A stretch of 27,167 nucleotides of DNA. It comes from a virus. A program made the position numbers and the translations under genes. The stretch lies in the IMG/VR virus record IMGVR_UViG_3300036770_003696, positions 1 to 27,167 of that record. One strand, 5' to 3'. A model generated the notes under the pieces. It had not been told where the DNA came from, ran no database searches, and saw nothing but the letters and a program-made list of their open reading frames with translations. Each line of letters opens with the position of its first letter. The stretch's first letter is position 1. Shown here in pieces: positions 7,430 through 15,635 of this stretch.

Positions 7430-7526
7430 ATTTCAAGATACCTTTCTTTTTGAGCGCCGCAGTGAGCTCGTCGTCAGGTATATCGTCATACTCAGGGTAT
7501 CGCTTCCGCACTTCTTCGAGCGTCAT
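7428..7526 (-). repeat. C-terminal copy of the terminal motif in the giant protein
   Basis: The last 32 residues (LEEVRKRYPEYDDIPDDEL core, then a lysine-rich end) repeat the N-terminal motif. The copy begins with an in-frame ATG (7524-7526) but has no ribosome binding site, so it is part of the giant protein, not a separate gene. Confidence 0.7.
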
Positions 7527-10500
7527 CTGTTTAGATGGAGCAGGTTCTTTCTTTCCAGTCTCAAGCATTTGCCCTATACGCCCGATTAAACGCTTATCGA
7601 TCCGAGCGCCGACTGCCTCGGCTTGGGCTATATCTTCAGCTCGCTTCTCGAAAGAGTTTTGAATCTTCTCTGCGAGGCTTCCGCTCTTTGGCAATAACTC
7701 TGGGTTTTTACCGTAGAAGTCAATAGCTTTATCTAAAGCAGCTTCGTAGCCTTCATCGTTATCCCGCTCAAGCCATAGTCGGTTGAGGATTGCAGTTTCT
7801 TTGGCTTTAATGGTGAGGTCAGCTTCTTTAGCTTGTATGGCGCGTTTTTGCTTTAGTGCTAATTCTTCAGGCTGTAACCCAATCGCTTGCATCGCAAGCA
7901 TCCAACCAGAGAAATCTTCGGGGGCAATTTGGGTTTCACCAGATTTAGTCACCGCACCTTCAGTGCCATACCGATATGCTTGCATAGGCTTTGCGAAAAA
8001 TGCGGGAAGTATCTTTTCCCAAGCACGTTGGTATTGCCCTTCGTTGAACAGTTTGACGGCTTCGGCCCAGTTTAAACCTAGACCAACTACCGGACCGGCG
8101 TTAGCTATAACGTCTTGGATTAGCCCTTCAACAATATCAGGCGAATACCGACCGTCTCGGTAGAAAAGATTCTTGGGGTCAAGGCTTACACGTTCAGAAA
8201 TACTGCCTTCCACGACTTGAGATACCGGCCCTCTTGCAAATGACATGCCGCCCATCCACTCGCTAGCCCAACGGCGGAACCAGTTCAGGTAATCAAATAG
8301 CTCATCATCTTTCTCATCGTCCGAAGCTAGCATCGCTGCCATGATAGGCATGACGATCCAGAAGAACGGCATAGCTTCTAACCCACCGAACAAAAAGGTA
8401 ACACCAAGAATACCTGCGAGCTCTTTCCGTGCTTGACTACCGATGTCGCTTCGGAAGTCCTCTATCTCGTCCATCCTACGATCAATCTCAGCTTGCGACA
8501 TGTTCTGTTTGGCATAAAACTCTCGGATTTCGCCAAGCTCTTTTTTGCTATACGGACGTAATCCTAACTGCAATGCACGCACCCAGTTGTACGTTGCCAT
8601 AACAGCGTATTGTTTAAACTTTAGAATGACGCTCAGTGGGACATTAGCAAACAGCCTGGACTTCATCTGTCGGCTAAAGTCGCCAAGGGTCAGCCCTGCA
8701 ATGTGTTTTGCTTCTTCGATAGCCGCTTCAAAAGCTTCATCAGGAGTGTAAGTTACTGGGTTTCCGTTAGCGTCTCGCTCAATAGCTCCTCGTGTATCAC
8801 GCTTGGGCTCATTAAGCAGTCGGTCGTATTCAAGCTCAAAGGCCGACATCAACGCAACTTCGCGGTTAGCACGCTCTGATTGGTGGAACAGCCCACCGAG
8901 TATTTTCTTTATGACGTTATAGCGAGTGGTGTACAGCTCGGACGGGCGGTCGCTAAGATCAAAAATATCGTTGGTTAGGCTGATATTGACCTGCTCTTCG
9001 GAAATGAACCGATCAGCAGCACGTTTCAACAGCGGGGATAGGTTACCGCTCTCGACGATAGAGGGGAACTGCATCTCAAAGAGCAGCCCTTTTGCGGCAG
9101 GTTTTAGGGTGCGCCCAGGTGCAGTCTGCCAGTACCGGCCCATATTCTTGAGCATGACCTCACTGGCTTTGGTGTAGCCGTACTTACCACCAAGCTTAGA
9201 GCCAGCAAATACTGCAAAACCTACCGTGTTGAGTAAGGCTGTAAACGGTGCCGACAGCATCGTAAAGAACACTATCGAGCCAGCGGTGCCCGCAGCTTTT
9301 GCTAATAACGATTTATCTTCCGCACTCAAGATAGTCTTAGTGCGTGCTTCTAGCTCGTTAATATAATCTCTATAGACTTCCCGCGTGTCAGGCTTAAAGA
9401 ATTCCTTGACGTACTCTCGCGCTTTATTGATGTTGTTGATGAAATCTTCGCTGTACTTGAACCGCGCCATTTGGTAAGCGTTGTGCACCGCAACATCAGT
9501 GAACACCCGCAACATATCACTGCTAGCACCTTGGATAGCCTTACGATTAATAAACATCTTCCGCATGCTTTGTTGCGGCAGCATGATGTAAATCAACTGG
9601 TTCAAGCTATCCTTCAGTTCATCCCGTACATCTTCAGCCGTCTTGGTAGCCGCAGCACCTGTGGGCGGCACGATGGAGTCGATAAGCTCCTGCACCTCTT
9701 TCAGTATTTGCGTAGACGCTAAGTTTTTCGAGAACAATTCAGAGATACCGCTACCTGCTTCGACCGTCTCGGCAAGTGCTTTCTGTTTTGCGTTACCAGC
9801 TTGCAGTTCACGTATCCGCGCACGACGCGACAGCTCACGAGAAATCTCGCTCTCAAACTCATAAAACTCTTTGTTAGCACCTTTACCTACCTGGAACCAG
9901 TACTCACCAAAGCGACGTAGCGGGAAGTATGGGAATACCAACTTGCTAGGTGCAAATTGTTCATTGATCTTGCGTATAGCTTCCTGACGTTCAGCTTTGG
10001 GCAGCTTCAAGACCCGCTTCTTCATCTCGCGGATCATCTCTTGCAAGTTGTTATAGAAGTAATCTCTAACCTTGCGGTATATGGCTTTGAACTCAGGATC
10101 TAGGCTGGCCCAGGCAGCATCAAGCTCCGGCGTAGTCGGCCCTTTGTCTGGATCTTTACCGTTAATGGTAGCGTCCAGCATGACTCTACCAACCAAGGTA
10201 GACTGCGCTGGCTTTTTATTTTGAGCATTAAGCCAGTCAAGGGCAATCGTCTGTGCTTCTTTCAACTTCGACAAGCGATACGAAGTCATCTTGTCTACGA
10301 TATTGATCGCAGTGGTAAGCTGAGGAAACTTAGTACGTGTGATGTCTGCAAGTTGCCGCAAGGTCGCAGCAAACAAAAAGGCTCGGCGTAGTTTTCCGTT
10401 TGCCGGATTCCATAGTGCTGGCCCTAGTTCGCCCATCGCTTTAGCAAACGGCACGCGCCGCTTTAACGCATCACCTATGATGCTACCAAGCGATTTGGAC

Positions 10501-13500
10501 ACATCCTCAACCGTGCGCCATTTGGATTTACCACTGATAGGTCCACGAGCAGGGGCAACACGCTTTTTCTTACCAGGAGGTGTAGGTGGTTGTTGACCAG
10601 GAGGTGTAGGCAGTGGCTGGTTAAACGGTATACCCGTAGTTGGTGATACTCCTGGTGGGGATGGTTTGGGGAACTGCGGTTTCTGCCCAGGAGGTGTAGG
10701 CGGCGGAGATGATGAAGTACTAAAGGCTATCCACCCTTGATCTTCTACATCACCATCTTCTCCAGCTCTTCCACTGACTTCGCCTTCACTAGGGGTTTCA
10801 GGTCTTTGTACACCTGCGCCCCTTCCGGGTCGTTCTCCTGCTGATACAGCCTTAGCCTCGTCTCCAGCGCCGCTTCCAACTCTTCCTTCCGGTAATCTGG
10901 AGGCGCTTTGCTTGTAATCCTCAAGAGACTTTCCAGTGTTAATAGTTGTAGATTTTCCATATTCTTCCTTCATGGCACTAAAAGTCGATTCGTGCCGCAC
11001 TAATATGTCTAATATAGCGTCCCTAAAGTAGTCAAGCATACCTTCATCTGCAAGGTATTGCTCAACTTTGATCATGTTGGTGTTATGCCCAACTCCATGA
11101 GACATATCCCCGGTATGGGCTATTTCATGAATCATGGTGTTGAGTATGACTTGGCGAACGCCAAACAAAGACTTTGATCCCCAATCATAGAAAGGATTCA
11201 CATACACCGCTTTATACGGAACTCTTATATGCACCCCACCGTATTTTTTATCGATGCTTATCCCAGCAAAAAATAAATTATCCGGTTTCAAAACGTCGTA
11301 ACCGTAGATTCCACTGTCTGCTAGTAGCTCTTTCATTTCGACTAGCAACGTACCAAGCTCAGCAAAGAACCCTACAGGGTCGCCATAAGGTTCCCCAACA
11401 GCTATAAGATCTGCACTAACGTTGGAGTGAAAAGCAGGAGACTTAGGATCTTGCACCATTGAAAGCATGAACTTCGCTTTGGTGGGGGCTGCTTCATCCG
11501 CTTTAAAAGTTTCCTCTAGCAAACGTTCCGACTTAGGTTCGTTAGATGTAATAACGTTACCATTTGGGTTTACAACGACTACCTGCCCTCCTTGCGGTAA
11601 GATCTTGACGGTGGTGTCAATAGCTGGTTTAACAGGCGTAGATTTTTCTGCGGCAATTCTGCGTTCGTTGAATAGCTTTACTAATTTATCAGACGATTCT
11701 TTAAGATCTTGCCCCCCTTCTAAGCGAGGAAGCATGACAATTTTCTTAAAGTTATCCTGCAATTCTTGCATTTCTTCGCCACGGGCGATCATGGCGAGGT
11801 AGCTATTAAGCGCCTTTATGTCCTTTTCATGCGTCGGTTTAAAACGCTCACGTTCATAAGTAAAGGGATACTCAGGAAGTTTAGCTGCTACTTTAGGCTT
11901 AATGTTAACAATGATGTCAAACGGAATTTGCTCACTCATAGATTTCATAAACCTATGATTAAACTGATACACACCGCTTGATAAAATATAGTGGGACGGA
12001 TATTGCGAAGGATTTATACCGAAATATACGTCTGCTTCGCCCCACTCAAAGTCAACTTTAAGTTTCCTGTATTTATCATGGGGGAAATTAGCCCCTACTT
12101 TGGGCGTCTCTTTCTTACCGTCTATTGAAAAATCTATTTCTACGTTATCGTGGATAAGAGGATAGTTAAAAAAAGTTGTATCTTCTAATCTCCACGGAAA
12201 CCATATATAAACGGTTTTACCAAAACTATCAACGAACGATTCAGGCACAGTCACTGTTGTCGTTGTACCGTGTTCTGTTTTAGGCGCACGCGTGCGTTTG
12301 GCGGTAAAATCACTTCTTATAATATTGATTGAGTCTGTGTCTACAACGATTCGTTTCCCGTCACGTACAGTGTTTACATAGTAATGATCTACAGCGGTCA
12401 TAAAAGCGTATTTGGCTTTCCCAAAACCTCCGCTGGTTTCCCCAGGAGGCATATCACCTTTATCAGATCCTTCTCCAGTAAATAACGCATTGTCTACAGT
12501 TTCTTCGCTCATACCAGAGCCGTTATCAGTCACTGTTATTGTGCGTTTTGCAGAATCTAAAGCTATTGATATTTTTCCTTTTTTAATGGTGCCTTCGTAC
12601 ATAGCCCGTTTAACGCCATCAAAAGCATTTTGCGTTAGTTCTTTAACAGCAACTTGGGCTAAAGACCCACCATACATCTGAGCGCCATGTGCCCTAATGA
12701 CTGCTTCGCTATCAACCTTAAACTGCATTTTCTTCTCGCCATAACCTTCTTTGGTAGAGAAAGAAATGTTAGCGTTGGTGTTAGGACGCGATACTAGCTC
12801 CAGTTTTGCAGCAGGCACCTTTACGTACGACTTTGGGTTTTTCATCGTATCTGGGCGGTAACGCACCATATTGCCTTCCACACCGACTACTACGCCGGGG
12901 GTATTACCGTACCTGACAACATCCCCCATCAAAAAGCCTGACGCTATCGTGTCTATGTTCTTTTGGATGGTGTCGTTTAAAGCATCAACCTCTTTATTAT
13001 TTGGAGGCTGTAAGTTAAAGTCTGTAGGCGGCTGCTCGTTTACACGGACGGTGTCATCAACAGGAGGCGTAACGCCTTGAGAAGCCTCTTCAAGTTTGTC
13101 GAGAAGCTCCCTAATCTTTGCTAGATCTTTCCCCTGCTCGGCGTATAGCTTATTAAGCTTATCGGGCGAAAAGGTCTTGTACTTTCTATCTTGTGCAAGT
13201 CTCTGGCTTAATATGCTGTAACCACCTGCACTGATAATAGTACCCAGCCGATACAGCTCTTTAATTTCTTTAGGAGCATTTGTGCTTATCGCAGCGCCAT
13301 CGTAAGGCATAAAGCCTGCTTGACGTATGGCTTCATTAATATCTGTAATAGCTATATCAGTGTTAGCGAGCACCTTACCGGCAGGAGCTAGCCCTTCGGC
13401 TTGACGCTTAGTGCTCGTTTCTTTAGTGTATTGGTCTAGTATTAATCGCTCTCTTGGGGTATTGCTCCGTAGCGTATCCCGCAAGGTATTTGTCGTTGAA

Positions 13501-15635
13501 ACTGGCTCCGCCTTAGCGGGGGTTTCAAACTTCTTTAGCTTCTCCGTAGCAAAATCAACGGTTTCTTGAGTGCTAGGCTTTTTAGTCCGCATCGGACCTT
13601 GTAACCGCGTGAGGATACCCTCCCCAAAGCTTTTACCGCCAGGAGTTTGCAGCAGCCTTTGAGCTATGTCGTATTCTTGCTGTTCAAAAGTGTTGAACGG
13701 GGCAGCGGGCTCAGCGGGAGCGGCAGGTGCTCTTGCAGCCTTTTTTCTTTTAGCAGGCGCTGGTTCTCGCGGCGCTTCTGCTTCGACGGTTTCGGTGGGC
13801 GTAGGGGCACTAATAATCTCCTTTTCTTCGTTCTTTGCTTCTTCCAATGCCAAAGATACTTCTTTACGAATATTTACATCTTCTTCGCTTAATTTATTTT
13901 TTCTATACGGTTCCACCATTTTGTTAATTGCATCAACATCCTCTTCCGTATAGACCGTATTACGCTTAAGTCCTATCTCTAATAATTCATTTAACTCTGC
14001 CCCATATGCGGGGTCGTACGTCATAAGCTCGTCAGTTAGCTCACGTAACTGTTGAGGAACGCTTTTTGGTTCTGGTTCTGTTAATGCAGGAGGCGGTCCT
14101 CCTTCTCCCGGTACAGGTGCAGGAGGAGTAGGCGTAGGAACTCCCACTGATGGCTGCTGAGTTTCTGCAACTCCTTCGGGGGCGAGAGTTCGTTCGGGTC
14201 TGCCAGAAACTGGAATGCTCTCTCCACCAAGGGTACGGGAAGGTCGCTGACCAGGGGGAATGATGACATCACGCTCTCCTTCACCTAACTTGTCTATTGC
14301 CCTACGTGCACCGCTTTTAGCTAGTGCAGCGGCACCTGCAACGCCACCAATCGTGCCGGTTTGCAGTACGGTTTGTAGGACGGTATCGGATAACTGCTTA
14401 ATAAGATCGGCAGCGGTGCCTTCTTGCCTAAGACCAATGGGTAACTTCTCTATACCAAACTGAGCGGCGGTAGTTGCCATCTCTGCGGGTACTTCTTTGG
14501 CGATTGCTTTACCAAAATAGTTGCCAAGAAAGTCAGCTAACTCATCAGTGCGTACGCCTTTAGCAGCAGCACGCATACCAGCTATCTGTTCAGATAGCCC
14601 AAACCGCGAGAAATATATCTCTGCACCGGTTAGTAACGATGCGCGTAACGCAGACTCGGAAGCAGACTGGCCTTCCCGCTTACCTTCAGAGTACGCCTGC
14701 CCAAACGAAGTAACTCCAATATTTGCTAGTACCGGTAATGTTGTACCTGTGAATAAACTTGCTAAAAGCCCTGGACCCTGCTGGGCGAGCGAATTAAGCA
14801 TGTTCTCAAACTGGTCAACCAGAGGAGACCGACTCTTAGGCTCACCAAGTTGCTGCAAGAATGCTTCAGATTTTTTGCCAACCTGCCCGTAATACCTAGC
14901 GGCTTCTTCGTTACCTGTTAGATCAGCAATAGCTTCCGCAGTACCAGCAGCGCCTTGTTTAAGCCCTTCGCTTGCACGAGCTAGCGCCCTACCTGCTACA
15001 CCTTCTTTGCGGGTCTCAAGGGCTTCAACAGCTTCGGGGGATGGTTCTTCGGCTACGGTAAGTGCGCGTGGCCCCATACCTCGCTCAATCTCTTGTTGAG
15101 CTATGAGGTCGGCAACCTCATAGTTAGCGCCTTGACTGACAAGCTGCTCTACTCTTGCTTCGCGCCTAGGGTCTAACCGTTTAAGCGAAGGTGCAGTAGG
15201 CTTGAAGCGCCCGTATTCAGCATCGAGAGCACGCACCACATTACCAACGTAGTCGGTACGTTTAGCTAAAACCTCACGCTGTTGAGGCGTAGCCATGTCG
15301 TACATTGACCGTATCCTGTCGTACTCTTTCTGGCTAACCGGAGCACCCCGTGTCTCTATCGGTGCAGTCGGCTCAGGCTTAAAGCCTTCCATGACAGACG
15401 CACGTCGAGAAGGAGTAGGGGCAGGTGTTATGGGAGCGGTAGCAAACGCCGACTCAGTACCTGTGATGGGTTCTGGCTGGGCAAGCGGTTCAGCGGGGGT
15501 ATACCCAACTTTAGCGTAATACTCTTCCCTAGAAAAATCAGAAGTGTAAAACTTATCGTACAACTTATCCGCTAGTTCTTTGTCAGAAATGTCGTTGTAC
15601 TGCGGGTATGACTTACGAAACTCGTCAAGTCTCAT
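7428..15635 (-). CDS. Giant polyvalent virion protein with Hsp90-like ATPase and HExxH metallopeptidase (2735 aa)
   Basis: The ATG overlaps the preceding stop by one base (TAATG), so translation is probably coupled. An alpha-helical N-terminal region (hydrophobic around 290-312) is followed by P/E-rich linkers and a small KOW-like part (GDVVRYGNTPGVVVGVEG). Next is a GHKL/Hsp90-like ATPase: N box KELTQNAFDG (E999, N1003), G1 DNGSGM (1037-1042) and G2 GETSGGFGKAKYAF (from 1065). A zincin-like site HEIAH (1503-1507) has H1512 in metzincin spacing. A PPG-rich linker (about 1641-1692) leads to a ~1000-residue C-terminal region with hydrophobic segments near 2113-2142 and 2405-2435. The layout matches large polyvalent proteins, thought to be packaged and ejected with DNA. 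Roles of the enzyme parts are inference. Confidence 0.85.
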   Translation of the reverse strand: MRLDEFRKSYPQYNDISDKELADKLYDKFYTSDFSREEYYAKVGYTPAEPLAQPEPITGTESAFATAPITPAPTPSRRASVMEGFKPEPTAPIETRGAPVSQKEYDRIRSMYDMATPQQREVLAKRTDYVGNVVRALDAEYGRFKPTAPSLKRLDPRREARVEQLVSQGANYEVADLIAQQEIERGMGPRALTVAEEPSPEAVEALETRKEGVAGRALARASEGLKQGAAGTAEAIADLTGNEEAARYYGQVGKKSEAFLQQLGEPKSRSPLVDQFENMLNSLAQQGPGLLASLFTGTTLPVLANIGVTSFGQAYSEGKREGQSASESALRASLLTGAEIYFSRFGLSEQIAGMRAAAKGVRTDELADFLGNYFGKAIAKEVPAEMATTAAQFGIEKLPIGLRQEGTAADLIKQLSDTVLQTVLQTGTIGGVAGAAALAKSGARRAIDKLGEGERDVIIPPGQRPSRTLGGESIPVSGRPERTLAPEGVAETQQPSVGVPTPTPPAPVPGEGGPPPALTEPEPKSVPQQLRELTDELMTYDPAYGAELNELLEIGLKRNTVYTEEDVDAINKMVEPYRKNKLSEEDVNIRKEVSLALEEAKNEEKEIISAPTPTETVEAEAPREPAPAKRKKAARAPAAPAEPAAPFNTFEQQEYDIAQRLLQTPGGKSFGEGILTRLQGPMRTKKPSTQETVDFATEKLKKFETPAKAEPVSTTNTLRDTLRSNTPRERLILDQYTKETSTKRQAEGLAPAGKVLANTDIAITDINEAIRQAGFMPYDGAAISTNAPKEIKELYRLGTIISAGGYSILSQRLAQDRKYKTFSPDKLNKLYAEQGKDLAKIRELLDKLEEASQGVTPPVDDTVRVNEQPPTDFNLQPPNNKEVDALNDTIQKNIDTIASGFLMGDVVRYGNTPGVVVGVEGNMVRYRPDTMKNPKSYVKVPAAKLELVSRPNTNANISFSTKEGYGEKKMQFKVDSEAVIRAHGAQMYGGSLAQVAVKELTQNAFDGVKRAMYEGTIKKGKISIALDSAKRTITVTDNGSGMSEETVDNALFTGEGSDKGDMPPGETSGGFGKAKYAFMTAVDHYYVNTVRDGKRIVVDTDSINIIRSDFTAKRTRAPKTEHGTTTTVTVPESFVDSFGKTVYIWFPWRLEDTTFFNYPLIHDNVEIDFSIDGKKETPKVGANFPHDKYRKLKVDFEWGEADVYFGINPSQYPSHYILSSGVYQFNHRFMKSMSEQIPFDIIVNIKPKVAAKLPEYPFTYERERFKPTHEKDIKALNSYLAMIARGEEMQELQDNFKKIVMLPRLEGGQDLKESSDKLVKLFNERRIAAEKSTPVKPAIDTTVKILPQGGQVVVVNPNGNVITSNEPKSERLLEETFKADEAAPTKAKFMLSMVQDPKSPAFHSNVSADLIAVGEPYGDPVGFFAELGTLLVEMKELLADSGIYGYDVLKPDNLFFAGISIDKKYGGVHIRVPYKAVYVNPFYDWGSKSLFGVRQVILNTMIHEIAHTGDMSHGVGHNTNMIKVEQYLADEGMLDYFRDAILDILVRHESTFSAMKEEYGKSTTINTGKSLEDYKQSASRLPEGRVGSGAGDEAKAVSAGERPGRGAGVQRPETPSEGEVSGRAGEDGDVEDQGWIAFSTSSSPPPTPPGQKPQFPKPSPPGVSPTTGIPFNQPLPTPPGQQPPTPPGKKKRVAPARGPISGKSKWRTVEDVSKSLGSIIGDALKRRVPFAKAMGELGPALWNPANGKLRRAFLFAATLRQLADITRTKFPQLTTAINIVDKMTSYRLSKLKEAQTIALDWLNAQNKKPAQSTLVGRVMLDATINGKDPDKGPTTPELDAAWASLDPEFKAIYRKVRDYFYNNLQEMIREMKKRVLKLPKAERQEAIRKINEQFAPSKLVFPYFPLRRFGEYWFQVGKGANKEFYEFESEISRELSRRARIRELQAGNAKQKALAETVEAGSGISELFSKNLASTQILKEVQELIDSIVPPTGAAATKTAEDVRDELKDSLNQLIYIMLPQQSMRKMFINRKAIQGASSDMLRVFTDVAVHNAYQMARFKYSEDFINNINKAREYVKEFFKPDTREVYRDYINELEARTKTILSAEDKSLLAKAAGTAGSIVFFTMLSAPFTALLNTVGFAVFAGSKLGGKYGYTKASEVMLKNMGRYWQTAPGRTLKPAAKGLLFEMQFPSIVESGNLSPLLKRAADRFISEEQVNISLTNDIFDLSDRPSELYTTRYNVIKKILGGLFHQSERANREVALMSAFELEYDRLLNEPKRDTRGAIERDANGNPVTYTPDEAFEAAIEEAKHIAGLTLGDFSRQMKSRLFANVPLSVILKFKQYAVMATYNWVRALQLGLRPYSKKELGEIREFYAKQNMSQAEIDRRMDEIEDFRSDIGSQARKELAGILGVTFLFGGLEAMPFFWIVMPIMAAMLASDDEKDDELFDYLNWFRRWASEWMGGMSFARGPVSQVVEGSISERVSLDPKNLFYRDGRYSPDIVEGLIQDVIANAGPVVGLGLNWAEAVKLFNEGQYQRAWEKILPAFFAKPMQAYRYGTEGAVTKSGETQIAPEDFSGWMLAMQAIGLQPEELALKQKRAIQAKEADLTIKAKETAILNRLWLERDNDEGYEAALDKAIDFYGKNPELLPKSGSLAEKIQNSFEKRAEDIAQAEAVGARIDKRLIGRIGQMLETGKKEPAPSKQMTLEEVRKRYPEYDDIPDDELTAALKKKGILK
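10573..10700 (-). repeat. Three exact 14-base repeats encoding a PTPPG linker
   Basis: CCAGGAGGTGTAGG (+ strand) occurs at 10573-10586, 10597-10610 and 10687-10700, each encoding P-T-P-P-G in the giant protein. The exact DNA identity points to recent duplication or slippage rather than protein-level constraint alone. The result is a flexible linker between the metallopeptidase part and the C-terminal region. Confidence 0.75.
10745..10960 (-). CDS. Candidate overprinted small gene inside the giant gene (71 aa, +1 frame)
   Basis: A +1-frame reading frame starts at ATG 10958-10960, with AAGGA and 5-6 bases between. It ends at TAG 10745-10747. The product reads like a real helical protein: APPDYRKEELEAALETRLRL, YQQENDPEGAQVYKDLKPLV, AKSVEELEKMVM. 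Its codons end mostly in G or C (GAG, CTG, GCG, AAG, GTG). The giant protein's own frame over the same bases is a low-complexity G/E/R/S/A linker (GRVGSGAGDEAKAVSAGERP), the kind of sequence produced by reading a gene out of frame. I cannot show it is translated; it may instead be a relic of an older frame. Confidence 0.35.
   Translation of the reverse strand: MENLQLLTLESLLRITSKAPPDYRKEELEAALETRLRLYQQENDPEGAQVYKDLKPLVKAKSVEELEKMVM
15549..15635 (-). repeat. N-terminal copy of a terminal motif in the giant protein
   Basis: Residues 1-29 (LDEFRKSYPQYNDISDKEL core) match the C-terminal copy at 7428-7526, with about 15 of 28 positions identical by eye. The Y-P-x-Y-x-D-I-x-D-x-E-L pattern is the shared signature. 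I take it as a docking or packaging tag. Confidence 0.7.

Noticed and set aside
10573-10700. Regular short repeats as a possible CRISPR array
   Set aside because: The repeats are 14 bases, in frame, and encode a PTPPG linker. Spacing is irregular, so this is not a CRISPR. None was seen elsewhere.
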